Assembly (NCBI GenBank): GCA_036897095.1
Contig: JAYMSP010002958.1
Coordinates: forward strand, 1 to 21,761
Length of the DNA stretch: 21,761 nt
DNA from: Plantago elongata
Lineage: Eukaryota; Streptophyta; Magnoliopsida; Lamiales; Plantaginaceae
Reading direction: 5' to 3'
Position numbers and translations under genes: made by a program. This document shows, in pieces, positions 1-11,546 of this stretch. Under the pieces are notes generated by a model, which saw nothing but the letters and a program-made list of their open reading frames with translations, had not been told where the DNA came from and searched no databases. Positions within the stretch are counted from its first letter, which is position 1. Each line of letters begins with the position of its first letter.

Positions 1-406
1 ATATATATATATAACTAAACATACTCATCAGAACATTCACAATAACAGCATAACTATCAAGAGGTTTATATCATTGGACTTTACAGGAGATCATGATGTT
101 CATCTGTTGATGGAATGCTTTAAACATCAATGTATAACAGCAAAAACTTATTGAAAAGTGACTATGCTTTTCAAATTAACAACACAGCATTGGTGTCTGG
201 AAACTGATCAAAGATGTTTTCTCAGCAGAAATTGATTTCGACAATCTGAGAGCTGATCATTCCGTCTAGATCCTGCACTTATGATCACTTTTTTTTCGAC
301 ATTTTACTTCTAAGCACTCGTTGCTTACAGATAGAATCTATCTTAACTCACTTCTATTCGTATTCCTCATACAAGGTCACGCTTTCAAAGTGAGAACTCT
401 TAATAC
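1..406 (-). other. AHK3 intron 1 (partial)
   Basis: The intron begins with GTATTA at 406 and runs out of the window. I read the minus strand for the expected next exon, which should begin near an RTFSEYT-type peptide, and did not find it. The left end is an AT dinucleotide run. Confidence 0.8.
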
Positions 407-892
407 CTGATCAATAGCAGTAGGATTCTTCCCATGGTGAAAAATCGAGATCATAACCGACATTGCCTGAATATGGTTCATGCTAACATTGAACTGATCC
501 TGCAGCATTCTCGCCCTCTCATCGCACATGTTAGCAAGCGTTTCTTTCCTCATCTCAGCAGCATGTGAGTGCATGAGATATAACACAGCAGCAGATATTG
601 ATATCCCAAGAATAATCCATACTCTCAAAGCCCTCTTCCAAAAGCTCTTCTTCACTTTGCTAACTGAAACTAAATGCGAATACAGACGGCACAGCTTAAA
701 ACCACGCTCCGAAACTTGCTCCCATATATTATGATCCCCTTCTCCATTATCAAGCAAAGAGGCTTTAGAACTCATAATTCCTCCCCCATTAGTTAACCAA
801 TGGAAAGAAAATAGACCTAGAAACCAGCAACACAGTAACCACAGAATATGCCCCACCTTCAACCCAAATCCAATCACATGGAGCAAATTCAT
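407..892 (-). CDS. AHK3: Cytokinin receptor histidine kinase, AHK3 type, first coding exon (partial gene)
   Basis: This exon encodes the first 162 residues of a hybrid histidine kinase that binds cytokinin in the ER/plasma membrane system and starts the His-Asp phosphorelay. The start at 892 is supported by an in-frame TAA directly upstream and by the typical opening MNLLHVIGFGLKVGHILWLL, close to Arabidopsis AHK3. A hydrophobic segment spans about residues 15-32 and a second about 91-107. The CHASE ligand-binding domain then begins with the hallmark MCDERARMLQDQFNVSMNH (about 122-140) and FHHGKNPTAIDQ. After that Gln codon the frame meets a donor CAG|GTATTA, so the exon ends at 407 in phase 0; the nine further codons of the open frame are intronic. 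The remaining CHASE, kinase and receiver domains must lie to the left of the window. AHK2 or AHK4 are less likely because the N-terminus and the neighbouring genes both fit AHK3. Confidence 0.95.
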
Positions 893-966
893 TTAAACCA
901 AGAGAACAATAATAGATCCAGCTCCCTTACTCTAATTTTGACTGGATATGTACAGACAGACAAAAC

Positions 967-1003
<37 letters not shown>
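967..1003. repeat. (AGAT)n microsatellite, about 9 units
   Basis: A perfect tetranucleotide run of 37 bases lies in the AHK3 leader. A run of this purity is likely to vary in length between individuals. Confidence 0.97.
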
Positions 1004-1004
<1 letters not shown>

Positions 1005-1543
1005 CTAGCCAAGCCTAACAAAATCACACCAACCTCAAAATCAAGAACAGAATACTATTTAACTACTGGATAGCAAGCTAGTGCCATAAAAACCAAGAAG
1101 TGAGGAAGATGATAATTTTGTCATACATCATCATCACCATGACCGGCCAAAGAAAGAATCAAGGAATCCCAGAAATAAAAATCCAATCTTTTTGAGAAAC
1201 AAAAACAGAATTTTGATTTCTGTCTGTCTATCTATCCTGTTAGCTTATGAACCAGCCAACCAGAACTCAGAAGCACAAATGCTCCAAGAACAGAACAAAC
1301 AAGCAAAGATTCTATTTTTTTTAGTATCTGCGAAAGAAGAGGCGAATCTGACAGTAAAAGCTGTAATCTTTGTGATTGTTGAAAACCAAGCTAGTAGCCC
1401 AAGTAAGAATCAACCAAGTAGGAATAGGATATCATATGGGTTTTGGGGTTGAAGGAAACTAGTCACAATACAACAAACTCCTGAGGTGAAGGCAAGCAAT
1501 AATGATTTTATCTTTAAGAGATTAAATGATTGCTTGCTTGTGT

Positions 1544-1585
1544 GATGGATGAGATGGATAGATGGATAGATAGATGGATAGATAG
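1544..1585. repeat. Imperfect GATG/GATA microsatellite
   Basis: Interspersed GATG and GATA units lie about 550 bases from the purer AGAT run. Both are upstream of the AHK3 start. Confidence 0.9.
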
Positions 1586-1754
1586 TGTGAATAAAGAAAA
1601 GCAAAGCAAAGGTGAAAATTTGGAAATTACTACTACTTACTACTAGTCGTAGTACTAGCACAATAATAGTAGTAATTTGGTAAGGTTTGTATGTGTATAT
1701 ATGCTATGGTTTTTTGCATCAACAACAAGAAAGTAGAGAATGAATCTTTCTTGT

Positions 1755-1780
1755 GAGAAGAGAAGAGAAGAGAAGAGAAG
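1755..1780. repeat. (GAGAA)5 microsatellite
   Basis: Five perfect GAGAA units. On the AHK3 strand they form a CT-rich tract of the kind often seen near plant transcription start sites. Confidence 0.95.
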
Positions 1781-2270
1781 AAATGATAATAGAAATGATG
1801 AGTGAGTTTATGGTTGTGTTGGTTTAGAAGTAAGTGAATGTGTCTGCTATCAAAAAGGAGATAGGACCATTAAACTCATTCTATCCCATTTCATCCATTC
1901 ATACATCTCCATCCAACCACAATACAAGATAACTGACTATACATTCTTATTATACTCTATAGTCTATGTTATTATCAATATAATAAACTTTATTACTATG
2001 TGTTTTAGAGGCAACATTGGTTTTCATTTATTGTGGATTTAATGTCACACTGCAGACACTTGGGAAAGTGACAAAACTTCTTTGGTAGGAGATGGAAAGG
2101 AGGAGAAGGAAAAGGATGCAGCTTGCAAATTGTGGAATATTACCTTTTTTGAATTTCTGTTAGAGTTAAGTTTGTTGGAGAGGGTTGGGGGATTTGAAGT
2201 TCATTGACTCCACAAATTGGGGGAGGCTTGTAGATTATGAATATATTTTATATACAGTAGGAATGGCAAA

Positions 2271-4436
2271 GTAAACTGTGAATACTCAATTAAAATCGTA
2301 ATGTGGTAAATTCAATTAAAATAGCATGAGCAGACCTAAAAATTGACTACCAAATGCTAAGACACACAACCTTCTAATGTTAAGTTGATCGATAATAAAT
2401 GCACTTATCATGAATAAATTGAATTTAGGTATTTTACAGGAGGCACGAGGGGCAATATTATCCAGCTTTATGGATTTTGTTTTTTTTACCGGCTAAAGGA
2501 TGACTCGAATACCCGACCTATTGGTTGGAGGTGAAGCATCTTACCAACTAAGATACACTTCGTTGTTTCTAGCTTTACTGATCTTATCAGTGGATCGCTA
2601 AAAAACTTAACCTCGAATAACAATTGAGCTTGAAAAACTAATAATAATTTTTATTATTAGGTAAATCTAATAGTACACAATAATAAAGGTGCTTGTTCGA
2701 GAGGGTGCCCTCTAGGTGTGTGAGACATCTCACTGGAGATGTTCCCAAGCTCCTATAACTACTCTTCCATGTGAGTCGTTTGGTATAGAGTATTGTGAGA
2801 AAACCCAATAGCTATACATTTACGACATTTTGAGAGTGTTCATACTTCATCGATTACACAATAAAATACATGTGGTTAGAATCTTTATTAAGTGACAAAA
2901 ATTATAACACGCGATGCATAAATATATGATACCAAAGTATTCAAATAAATAGTCTAAATATATTTAACTTATAAAGTTGAACTTATATTATCAATCAGTT
3001 TATTGATTATAATATTTAGGTTATTAGCTAAATGAGTTTTTGTGTACTTCAATAACATAACAATGTTGAAAATATTGACTTAATTAATAATATCGATATT
3101 TTTATTAACAATAGATTTTTTTTTTAAATAAATTATGTAGATAATATCGGTAAGAATAACTACCTACTATTTAACATGATTATAGTACTTTGATATGAAT
3201 TTAATTGTGTAAAGAAGCAGATTATGGCACGTGCATCTGATCCTTTTCATAAAATAATTTCCACCAAATTTGTAAAGTAGAGGTTTTTTTAATTAAGTTA
3301 TACTCACACCCATCAAATTTTACAAATTTACTCCAAAGAAAAAGGTGCTTTTCCACTAACCAATAAAAATATAATATAAAACATAAATTAATTTCCATCT
3401 TCCGCCAGCTTTCGCTTTGTGTTCTCACATGACACATCCACTTAACAAGTCCAACACGCCACCAACTTAACTCCAATATTGTTTGCGCTTCAGTAACTAT
3501 CTACCCTGCAAATGACACAATTACCCTTGCATGCATACGGAATTTTAATGCGTGTAATATGGTAATTAGGTTGAGGTTCAGTAAATTTAATTGAATAGAA
3601 CACATCATTAATCTTATATTACTTTTGTAAAACGATGCAAATGTATTCGTTTACTACCAATATACTACTTTAGTACGTGCTACCTCACACTCTTTAGTTC
3701 AAGTCTAAATGAACGAAAAATGTGTGTAGAGTTTATTACAAACGAAGCTCTAAATCCTGACTTGAACTACGATATATTAGAATTTTATTTTATTTTCCTT
3801 ACAATTAAACGGTGTGAAATTTATTAAATTAATATAAAATTATTCAATAATGTAAAGAGACGTGTCAAGTTGAAAATGGAGGATAAGGGAATGATGGAAA
3901 GTGGAGAGAAAGAGTTCAATTACAAGTGCTGAGGCCCCATGCATGATGGATACCCTCAAGGTGTTATTTTGTTTTGGCTTTGCTAATCTCGTAGCTATAG
4001 CTCTCAAGTGTTTTTATTTGAAGCATATTTCTCCAATTAATGTTCCTTCTAATAAAGATAACAAACTTCACTTCTAGCACACCCTCAAGTTTGGATTTTT
4101 CAACTCAAGGTTAATACTTAATTAACACCAATTAGGCAATTATATAATTGACGTTTTCGGTGGATCGATCATACTATTAAAGTGTAGAAATACACTTTCA
4201 TGAGGCATTCATATCGAATATAATGTTAGATTCGTTATTATCAGAAATGTCACAGTTTTTATAAGTGATTAAATGACACCTGAAATACATCATTTGTACC
4301 TATATTTATCATAGTTTTGTATCTAGGTCCAACCATTTCATTCATTAAAATTAATAAAATATTATTAAGGCTAATAAGTTTATAGTAATTAATAAAGAAG
4401 ATAAATAAAATTAGATATGAAAGGGTTTTAATAATA
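2271..4436. other. Intergenic AT-rich DNA, no gene seen
   Basis: No reading frame here has protein-like composition. The 84-codon minus frame at 3222-3476 has no recognisable motif and no neighbouring splice structure. The only dispersed element I can support is the short SINE at 2476-2568. Confidence 0.6.
2476..2568 (-). mobile_element. Short tRNA-derived SINE, copy 1 (older)
   Basis: Read on the minus strand, this 93-base insert starts AACAACGAAG. It carries an A-box-like sequence (TATCTTAGTTGGTAAG, minus strand of about 2541-2556) and a B-box-like sequence (minus strand of 2501-2514), then ends CCTTTAG and an A-rich tail. It is flanked by a degraded target-site duplication of 14 bases (2462-2475 and 2569-2582, 11 of 14 identical). 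It shares its whole length with the copies at 14147 and 14415. The element has essentially no body beyond the tRNA-related head. Confidence 0.75.
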
Positions 4437-4711
4437 TTCTCTCCGTTATTCTAAAATTTTTCTAACTTTCTATTTTTAATATTACATTACAAACCTTCTA
4501 ATTTAAGAAAATGAAAGTTTTCATCCCACTAATTAATTCTTTATTATTCTATCACCTACTTTATCATCATTTTATTCACTATCTCACTTACTTTATCTTT
4601 CAATTACAATTTTATTAATATTTTATCACTTTTAAAGTAATATTTAATTAATTCTTTTTAAATTAAAATAAAGTAACTTTTTAAAAAGTTTTTATTGAAC
4701 CGGAAGAGGAT
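4437..4711. mobile_element. Stowaway-like MITE A1
   Basis: Both ends carry degenerate Stowaway termini: CTCTCCGTTATTCTAAAA on the left, and on the right the inverse of TCCTCTTCCGGTTCAATAAAA. TA dinucleotides flank them at 4435-4436 and 4712-4713. The interior is AT-rich and non-coding. Interior blocks such as CATTACAAAC and ATCCCACTAATTAATT also occur, inverted, in the element at 18763-19035, so the two belong to one family. Confidence 0.65.
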
Positions 4712-4803
4712 TATAAATGTTATGTTGATGCATTGACCCTGATTTGTATCAAGCAACAGCCCATGCATTAATGATGACCAACAAGCATGTCATCATGAGA
4801 TTA

Positions 4804-4925
4804 GCCCCACGAAACAATCTACTTGTATGGTTCTGTATCATTAGTCCAAACAATTTAATTTAAATTAATAAGTCGGGTTCGAGTTCCATTAAGAAAAAGA
4901 AGAAATAGGTAAAAGAATCAAGAAG
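4804..4925 (+). mobile_element. Insertion with perfect 15-bp target-site duplication, probable SINE
   Basis: The sequence GTCATCATGAGATTA occurs exactly at 4789-4803 and 4926-4940 and brackets 122 bases. The insert contains a strong pol III B box (GGGTTCGAGTTCC, about 4875-4887) followed by an A-rich 3' end. This is the layout of a tRNA-derived SINE on the plus strand. The expected A box is weak or decayed, so the family is uncertain, and a clear match to the three short SINEs is limited to the B-box zone. Confidence 0.6.
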
Positions 4926-4940
4926 GTCATCATGAGATTA

Positions 4941-7240
4941 TTTAACTAGGTTTTAGTGAAATACCAACATTATATGCATAAGATGTGATATAAAAGATTA
5001 CATTCATAAAACATCGTTAATATTTTTAATCATATATTATCATTCGTATTTAAGTCCAATATATACCAATAATAATGCGGGACCATTTTTATGACTTGGT
5101 GATAGAATATCTCAAGTCTATTATTAATTTACCTCATTCTTCATATATGACTTGTCGCACCATCCTCATAGTTTACCCATACCATATCCACAACTATGCT
5201 ATATATAATATTGCATTATTAAATTAATTAATTAATAAGTAACAATTCAATAATAAGTGTGTATTTTCTTTATTTTTAATTGAGGAATATTGGTCCTGTA
5301 CATTCCCAGAATTAAATGTGTAGTACTAGATTAGCAGTAGATCTTCCTGGTTGGAAGCTGGAGTCGCATTGAACTTGCTTGCCCATTTTGTTTAAGTTTT
5401 ATATTTCTACTTGGTTTTCCTCATTTACATGTACCATCCTCATTCCAAACTATATGTGTCGTATATTCTATCTATATTTCAACATTAATAATATTTTCTT
5501 TATTTACATTGTACGCATATGTGGTATTCATTCCCACATCACACTTTACACATATGTGCTATATTCTGGAAATGGAAATGTTTAATCGTGAAATATGAGG
5601 CAGTACGACTAATCGTAATTTAATATGTGTATTTCAAGTATTTGTAACTGTATCGATTTCTAGTAGAATCGAGTGATGATAACATCAGTTGGGAGGGAGA
5701 CTAAGGTTATTTTCAACAAAACTAGTTGGTAGCTGGTTAGGTAGTTTTTTTATTTTATTAACGAGCTAATTTGATAGATTCTCAAACCATATAACATTTC
5801 AGCTAACTTGTTTGAGAAGTTGCACGTTCACGTAATAAATATTTTATTAAAAAATTTTAATTGAGCTGAAAAGTTAGTGGTAAACCGGATATAATTCTCG
5901 GTAACTTTTGAAATTGATAAAACATTGGACAAAAAGACAATTGGGCAAGTGATATTTGACTTTTAATGGTGCATGCTAAGTTGGAACCAGACAAACCCTA
6001 TTCCATAATTGGAATAGGATTTGTCTTTCTCCTCACATACCTCTTTTGTCAAATTATTATTTTCTCCATTATTCATGTAACATAAAAAAGATTTAAAATA
6101 ATAAGCAAGTGAGTAGGATCACTAGAATGGACGGAGCAAAAGTTGAATAGAAAAGACAATGTAGAATTTGACAATTGATGAATATGTTCAATCCATTATT
6201 TCCAAGACTTGCGAAATACTTTCAATAAAACTCCTATTGTGGTAAAGATTCTAAAGATTCAAAGGTAGATCATAAAATTGGTTGTATTTTTAGTGTTGGT
6301 GCAGTCGACTAAGCAAAAGTGTGTCATGTCTAAAGTACAAAATGAATGATGAAAGAGTCATGTCATATTTTAATAGAACACCAATCACATAACACATGAA
6401 AGTATTTTATAAATTGTTGGAGATCTAGTTCGCCTATGTTCGAGTATATATATGCATATAAACACATAATTAAGTTGGAAGAATAATGTGCTTCACATAT
6501 AATGCATATTCTAATCATCACATCGTCTATGAGATTCACTATTTAAAAAATTAATTCAACCCGTTTAAAAGTAACCATTTAAAAGTAATCAAAGTATCAT
6601 GTCAGTCGCATATTCTAACCATGTCGGAACATGATCTATAACTCTAATACTTATTGTTTACATGATTATGTAGTAAGTTCAAGGTTATTATACTCATACG
6701 TCGTACAAACGTTGTAATAATCTCTTAGACAACCTATGGATGATTTTTAATATGTTAATTTGGTGTTAGACGACATTACGTTTCTAGTACTTCATTTTCT
6801 TCTTGTTAGACGTTGTTCTATTTAACTAAAATTCACTAGACTGAACTGAACTGAAATATAATATAAATTATAACTAAGCAAGTTGAAGTTAACTGAACTG
6901 AATGGAACTGAACTAAACTAAAAGAGTTTTCAATTCAAGAAAACGGAGCTTTAATCACAACTTGTTAGACATATATTTAAGGATCGATCCCTACTCATCC
7001 TTTTTATGTGTTCCGGATTTGTATTGAAACTTTATCGTACGAATATAATATTATTCCTTCTTTTGAAAAAAAGAGGAGTGGCAAAAATGTGATTAGTTGG
7101 AAAAGGAGAGGCAATATAGAAGTGAGAAGACCTTTAAATGGCATCAACGATTAGGCCATCATCACTACAACCACTTCACTTTTTATTATTTAAAAATATT
7201 GTGTTTTGTTTTTAAATAGGTGTTTGAGTTTTTGGGTTCG
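4941..7240. other. Intergenic AT-rich DNA, no gene seen
   Basis: No supported protein or RNA gene. The 68-codon frame at 5379-5585 is hydrophobic low-complexity translation of AT-rich DNA without a recognisable family. A short CTGAACTGAA-type repetition occurs around 6838-6920. Confidence 0.6.
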
Positions 7241-7249
7241 GCTAGGTAA

Positions 7250-7380
7250 TGAATGGGCTAGGAAAATGACGAGTCCACGTCAGCGCAGAGGTTAAATGGG
7301 CTGGACCAATAAATTGATGGGCCTGTCCGTGATACGTGTCGTCATCATATCCACGTGGCCTAATGGGGTATATTTGCGTG
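7250..7380 (+). promoter_or_regulatory. Promoter-like island without an evident gene
   Basis: A GC-richer patch in AT-rich surroundings packs several plant promoter motifs. There are TGGGCY site II-type motifs at 7254-7259, 7297-7302 and 7318-7323. ACGT-core bZIP sites are CCACGTCAGC (7275-7284), TACGTGTC (7333-7340) and a perfect G-box CCACGTGGC (7351-7359). A CCAAT box is at 7306-7310. A TATA-like TATATTT follows at 7369-7375, which suggests plus-strand transcription, and a good donor CAAG|GTAATG lies after 7532. No coding exon is visible downstream. It could drive a non-coding RNA, be the remnant of a lost gene, or be chance clustering. Confidence 0.4.
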
Positions 7381-7682
7381 TTTTACTTGCTTACTTATGA
7401 CAGCTGTCCTGTTCTGTTAAATTGTTGTTTTGTGTTATGTGTGTTTTAATGGCATTTACTGTTTGGACCTTTATTTTGAAATTTCTTTATATTGTTTTCT
7501 TTAATTCGTCTCCTTTTTGGTCACGAACCAAGGTAATGGTTCCAATTCCTGTGGACTTGTTTTCTTTCTTTTAATAAGCATTTGAATCAATTTAGGGTCC
7601 TTTGTCAGACGGCTGGAACCGCCATCAAAATTCAATTTTAATTAAAAACGAACATTCAAATTCTATCATAATCAATTTTTTA

Positions 7683-7842
7683 TTGGCTGTTTGGATGTAC
7701 ATTTGAGTGGGTATTTGAATGGATTTTGGTAAAAATTGTATTTGGATGGACATTTGAGTGGGGTATTTTAAGTGTATTTTAGGCCAAATTATTGTTTATC
7801 GAACCAAATGGGGGATATTCAAATCCCCATCCAAACACCCCC
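7683..7842. mobile_element. Tourist-like MITE
   Basis: Terminal inverted repeats read GGCTGTTTGGATG on the left and, inverted, GGGGGTGTTTGGATGGGGATTTGAAT on the right. TTA trinucleotides flank both sides (7680-7682 and 7843-7845), the target-site duplication expected for PIF/Harbinger-type Tourist elements. The 160-base interior has no coding capacity. A related, rearranged copy lies at 13640-13800. Confidence 0.6.
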
Positions 7843-7921
7843 TTAATCTTCTTATCTAGATTTCAATGTCCTTACGAGTACAATAGTACTGTTGAAGTAT
7901 TATGTAAATCGTAAAAGACTA

Positions 7922-8139
7922 TTCCCTCCGTCTTGTTAAAAGTGAAATAAATTTTCATCAGGCATTCCATTAAAGTGAAATAAATTTTCATTTATGAAAA
8001 TAACCCCACAATACAACTCATTTTTAACCACAACATCATGTATTTTTATATCTCAAACTCAATCTCAACCATACACTATATATATTTTTTAAAAAGCATG
8101 TAAAACCAAATTGTTTCATTATTAACAGAACAGATGAAA
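7922..8139. mobile_element. Stowaway-like MITE B
   Basis: The left end TTCCCTCCGTCTTGTTAAAAGTGAAA and the inverted right end TTTCATCTGTTCTGTTAATAATGAAA pair as terminal repeats. They are flanked by TA (7920-7921 and 8140-8141), as for Tc1/Mariner-type Stowaway elements. A 20-base block is directly repeated inside the element (7939-7958 and 7972-7991). Confidence 0.75.
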
Positions 8140-10573
8140 TATTATTTAAAAAAAATGATACACTCTGAAAATTAAGGAACCCGATATTCCAAAACTATAA
8201 CAAACCGACTCAAACCCCATATGTATAATATCATATCCGACTAGTATTATAACTAATATGATAAACACGAGCTTGTCCATTTTTTATTGAGTAACAACCA
8301 TCAAAATGATAATTACTACGACTAGTATTATAACTTGTAATGTTGGTTGCAAACTTGCAACTTAGATTGTTTTGTTGTAAATCCTTGAAAAAATTATATC
8401 CGTAAGGCTCTATTCACTTTAATTGTAATTATTTAAATAGAACTAGATTGAACGGTGAGGTGAATGAGTTCAAAAGCGAAAAAATACAGTCTAATTTCGA
8501 ATTTTTATTGTGGTTGATTGGTTGGAAAGAATTCCATCTATCACAATTCACAAGTCTCTTTTTGTGTTTCAAATATGCAACCCCATCAAATTCATTAATC
8601 ATAAGTTATGTAATCTAGAATGTCGGTATACTTCCACGATGAACCAATTTAAATAATTGCATGCATCTTCTTTGAAATAACATGATACAATAACAACCTT
8701 CTTTGATTTATATGCGAGTTAATTAATCAAGCATTAAGATTAAGACACTCTACTTGACATGTTCAAAGTTCAAACCACATGAAATCATGATGACATGATC
8801 AATATGTAATCCTTTATTTAAGTGATAGTGGCCAACCTTTTCCTTTCACTAACAATTATTCTACACAAATTTAGCCTATATTACGAAATTATAATCGTTT
8901 AAAAGAATCACATTTTCATGCTAGATGCCTAACTCTTGCAAGCATACATGAAGTCACAGCCTCTATTTTGGACCGAGTGTGAAAACAAGTGTCACTTTAT
9001 TATTGTACAAAGCAGGCACTGATTAAGCTAACAATTTTATAGAGATGGAATTAGTCACCTATGTTCGGTATGCATTTGGATGTATATGTTCGGTCACGAT
9101 TACCTTTGTACTTCTTGATTAAAATTAATGAGAATGTTTGATTTATGAGTTATTGAACATGTTATTAATTTAGTAAATTATCGACTTATTAAATAGTTAA
9201 AATTCAGAATATTATATGAATACGTTGAAATTTTAAAGTGTCGTGAGGTGTGAGTTGTGACTTGTGATGAAGTTGTGAAGAATGGCATTTTGAGAAAATG
9301 TAGAATGTAGATATGCAGAGTTACTAGGACGTACAGTGCAATTAATGACGCACTTAAGTCATAAGCTTGAAATTGAAGTAATGGAATAATTAACATGGTG
9401 AAGGAAATAGATGTAGATTAGGAGGACAATGGAATTATTAAAAAGATTAGCAAAAGTACAATGTCTCGTTCCGATTAAGACTTGTAAAGAATAAATCGAA
9501 CCAAGACAAAACAATTCTATTACTTTAATCACTTTGTTAAGATTAAATAATTACGAGTTTTACTTTTAATGGAACACTTGAAATAGTGGGCTTTCTTATT
9601 CAAATTGTACGGCAACGATCCATCCACGTGAATGGGTGTCTGATTTCGTTCAAGAATCACGAATATAACAACCATCACCCCAATAAATTTCTATATTTTT
9701 ATTCTCTCCTTTGAATATGTGAATTCCAACTAAATAAAATGTTGTGTTAAACTTGTGAATGAAAGGTTGAAATTTCCAACAAGTCCATTATTAACTACCA
9801 TTCAACAAATTAACAGTACAAATGAATTGTAAATTGATATGTTGAATGCTTATTTTTCTTTTAATATTAAATTTTACATCAATAAATACTATTTATTTTC
9901 GGAAAAGTTACACAATGAGGACCCGATCCTCACACCTTATGCTTGTACATCCAACTTGCTAACTGTTTGACAATCTTATAATTTTCTAACATATTTCGAT
10001 GTTTAAGGACATCAAAGTATGCAAATTATTGGGTGCAAATGAACAAAACAAGGTTCAAGGAGTTGCCATGAGTCCATGCCAGTATGCCATGATGAATACC
10101 AGTTTCGTTTTCATGCCAGTATGCCATGATGAATACCAGTTTCTTTGGATATAATGGCAAGTCACAAGTGCAATCAAACATGTATCCTAATACATTCTAT
10201 GTGATGACATTTACACATGAGTAATCGTGTAGATCCAAAAGATAGAACTTGGCACACATCTATAAGTGCGTTGCATGTCTTTCTAGGAAACGTTGCATGT
10301 TATATACTCCTATATCAGCAATTCATGATTTTGTGATCAAAATTAATTTGAAGAAGAATTACATTTGCCCACCCCTAAAACAAACATGATTCGGATTTCG
10401 GGGTGCTATGTTTTCCATAGGCCTGGGAGTAAAAATGGGCTCTGAGAGTATGGGCCGATGTCTAAGTGTTCAACATTGAATCGAGATTTTTCTTGGCTGG
10501 GATCTGTTGTATTGTGGTAGTCCAAGTCCAAGTCCAACTTTTATGGGAAGGAAGCCGGAATTGATAAATTTTA
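8140..10573. other. Intergenic AT-rich DNA, no gene seen
   Basis: No supported gene. A 17-base exact direct repeat CGACTAGTATTATAACT lies at 8238-8254 and 8319-8335, and a 32-base tandem-type repeat at 10075-10143. The 72-codon minus frame at 9178-9396 has no recognisable motif. Confidence 0.6.
10075..10143. repeat. Two 32-bp direct repeats, period 37
   Basis: Exact copies occupy 10075-10106 and 10112-10143, each starting CATGCCAGTATGCCATGATG. Perfect identity points to a recent local duplication. Confidence 0.95.
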
Positions 10574-10803
10574 CTCCTCCGTCCCAGCAAACTTTATACA
10601 TTTGACATTTTTAATCATTACATTGAACTTTCTACATTATTAAAAAAAGAAGTTACCCACAACTAAAAAATAATAAACAATCTCAACTTTACATAAAAAT
10701 TACATTTTACCTCCCACCTTCTTCATTTTTTATCATTACTATAAATTTTCGCATAAAACTACACGCCAACTCTAATGTATGAAGTTTGATGGGACAGAGG
10801 AAG
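10574..10803. mobile_element. Stowaway-like MITE C
   Basis: Termini CTCCTCCGTCCCAGCAAACTTTATACAT and, inverted, CTTCCTCTGTCCCATCAAACTTCATACAT match closely over about 28 bases. TA flanks at 10572-10573 and 10804-10805. The interior is AT-rich with no coding capacity, and the terminal repeats are the best preserved of the four Stowaway copies here. Confidence 0.85.
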
Positions 10804-11430
10804 TACTAATTTCACCAGTTGAACACTCGATAAGACTCGATTCGATACATTTAATGACGTACTTATATAACTAACCAAGCACGCTATAAGATTCAACAAC
10901 TCTTTTAATAAGGCATCTGAATCTCGTTTCCTATCGTACCAACTATGATTCACCTCGTTCATATTTAATCACGAGTTTGGACTCAGATTAGACCCAAGTT
11001 CACCAAGTTCAAACTTAACTTTTGTGATTCAAACTAAAACGATTAGCTCTAACGAGCCGAAGATTGATCACCATTCAAGTTATATAATGATATGCTCCAC
11101 TCTAAGATCATCATCTCTAGATTAAGCTTACATAGAATTTTCAATTTGACCATAAAATGAAGAGAATAAAGCAGAGTACATATCAGTATGGGAAACATCC
11201 CTACGAACATCGCCGAATGCATATTAATAATCTTTCCGATTAAACACTTCCCATGGGTTGCTGAAATTAGGTGAAGAAATAGTCACTCGAGCTCAAGCAC
11301 TAGAGATACTTCAACTGCATGACTAAATGAGCACAGATCAATCATCATCAATGCACATATGCGTATTGGCTTAACTTGCGAGTATAACATAAACAAAACC
11401 AGGATGTAATACAGTAAAACGATTCATCTC
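10804..11430. other. Intergenic DNA downstream of RAMP4
   Basis: I see no gene here. The RAMP4 3' end probably lies between about 11200 and 11646, but no AATAAA hexamer is visible on the minus strand, so the polyadenylation site is not placed. Confidence 0.45.
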
Positions 11431-11433
11431 CAG

Positions 11434-11546
11434 ACATTGAACTTTAAGTTTAAACTATATCATAGACAGTTAGACACACATTGAACCTTAAGTTTAAACA
11501 TTAAATTACAACAGACCCAGACATAGATTGAACTTTAAGTTTAAGC
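11434..11546. repeat. Three spaced 22-bp repeats in the RAMP4 3' region
   Basis: ACATTGAACTTTAAGTTTAAAC occurs at 11434-11455, with one change at 11478-11499, and with slightly more change at 11525-11546. Spacings are 44 and 47 bases. The core CTTTAAG/TTTAAA is nearly self-complementary. On the gene strand these fall about 100-215 bases after the RAMP4 stop, so probably in the 3' UTR. Confidence 0.85.

Larger units (their letters stand above)
893..2270 (-). promoter_or_regulatory. AHK3 5' leader and promoter region
   Basis: This is the DNA directly upstream of the AHK3 start. It contains no convincing coding sequence. It holds three simple repeats (967-1003, 1544-1585, 1755-1780), the last giving a pyrimidine-rich CTTCT tract on the gene strand, which is common around plant transcription starts. 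TATA-like sequences occur near 1697-1705 and 1950-1975, but I cannot decide which is used. A leader intron is possible, with an acceptor-like sequence close to the ATG, but I cannot place its donor. The 83-codon minus-strand frame at 1410-1661 is low-complexity and would lie in this leader. Confidence 0.5.

Noticed and set aside
1410..1661. Minus-strand 83-codon gene upstream of AHK3
   Set aside because: Its peptide is translated microsatellite and low-complexity sequence in the AHK3 leader region.
8238..8335. A transposon bracketed by a 17-bp duplication
   Set aside because: The 64 bases between the repeats have no terminal repeats, A-tail or pol III boxes, so a local duplication is as likely.
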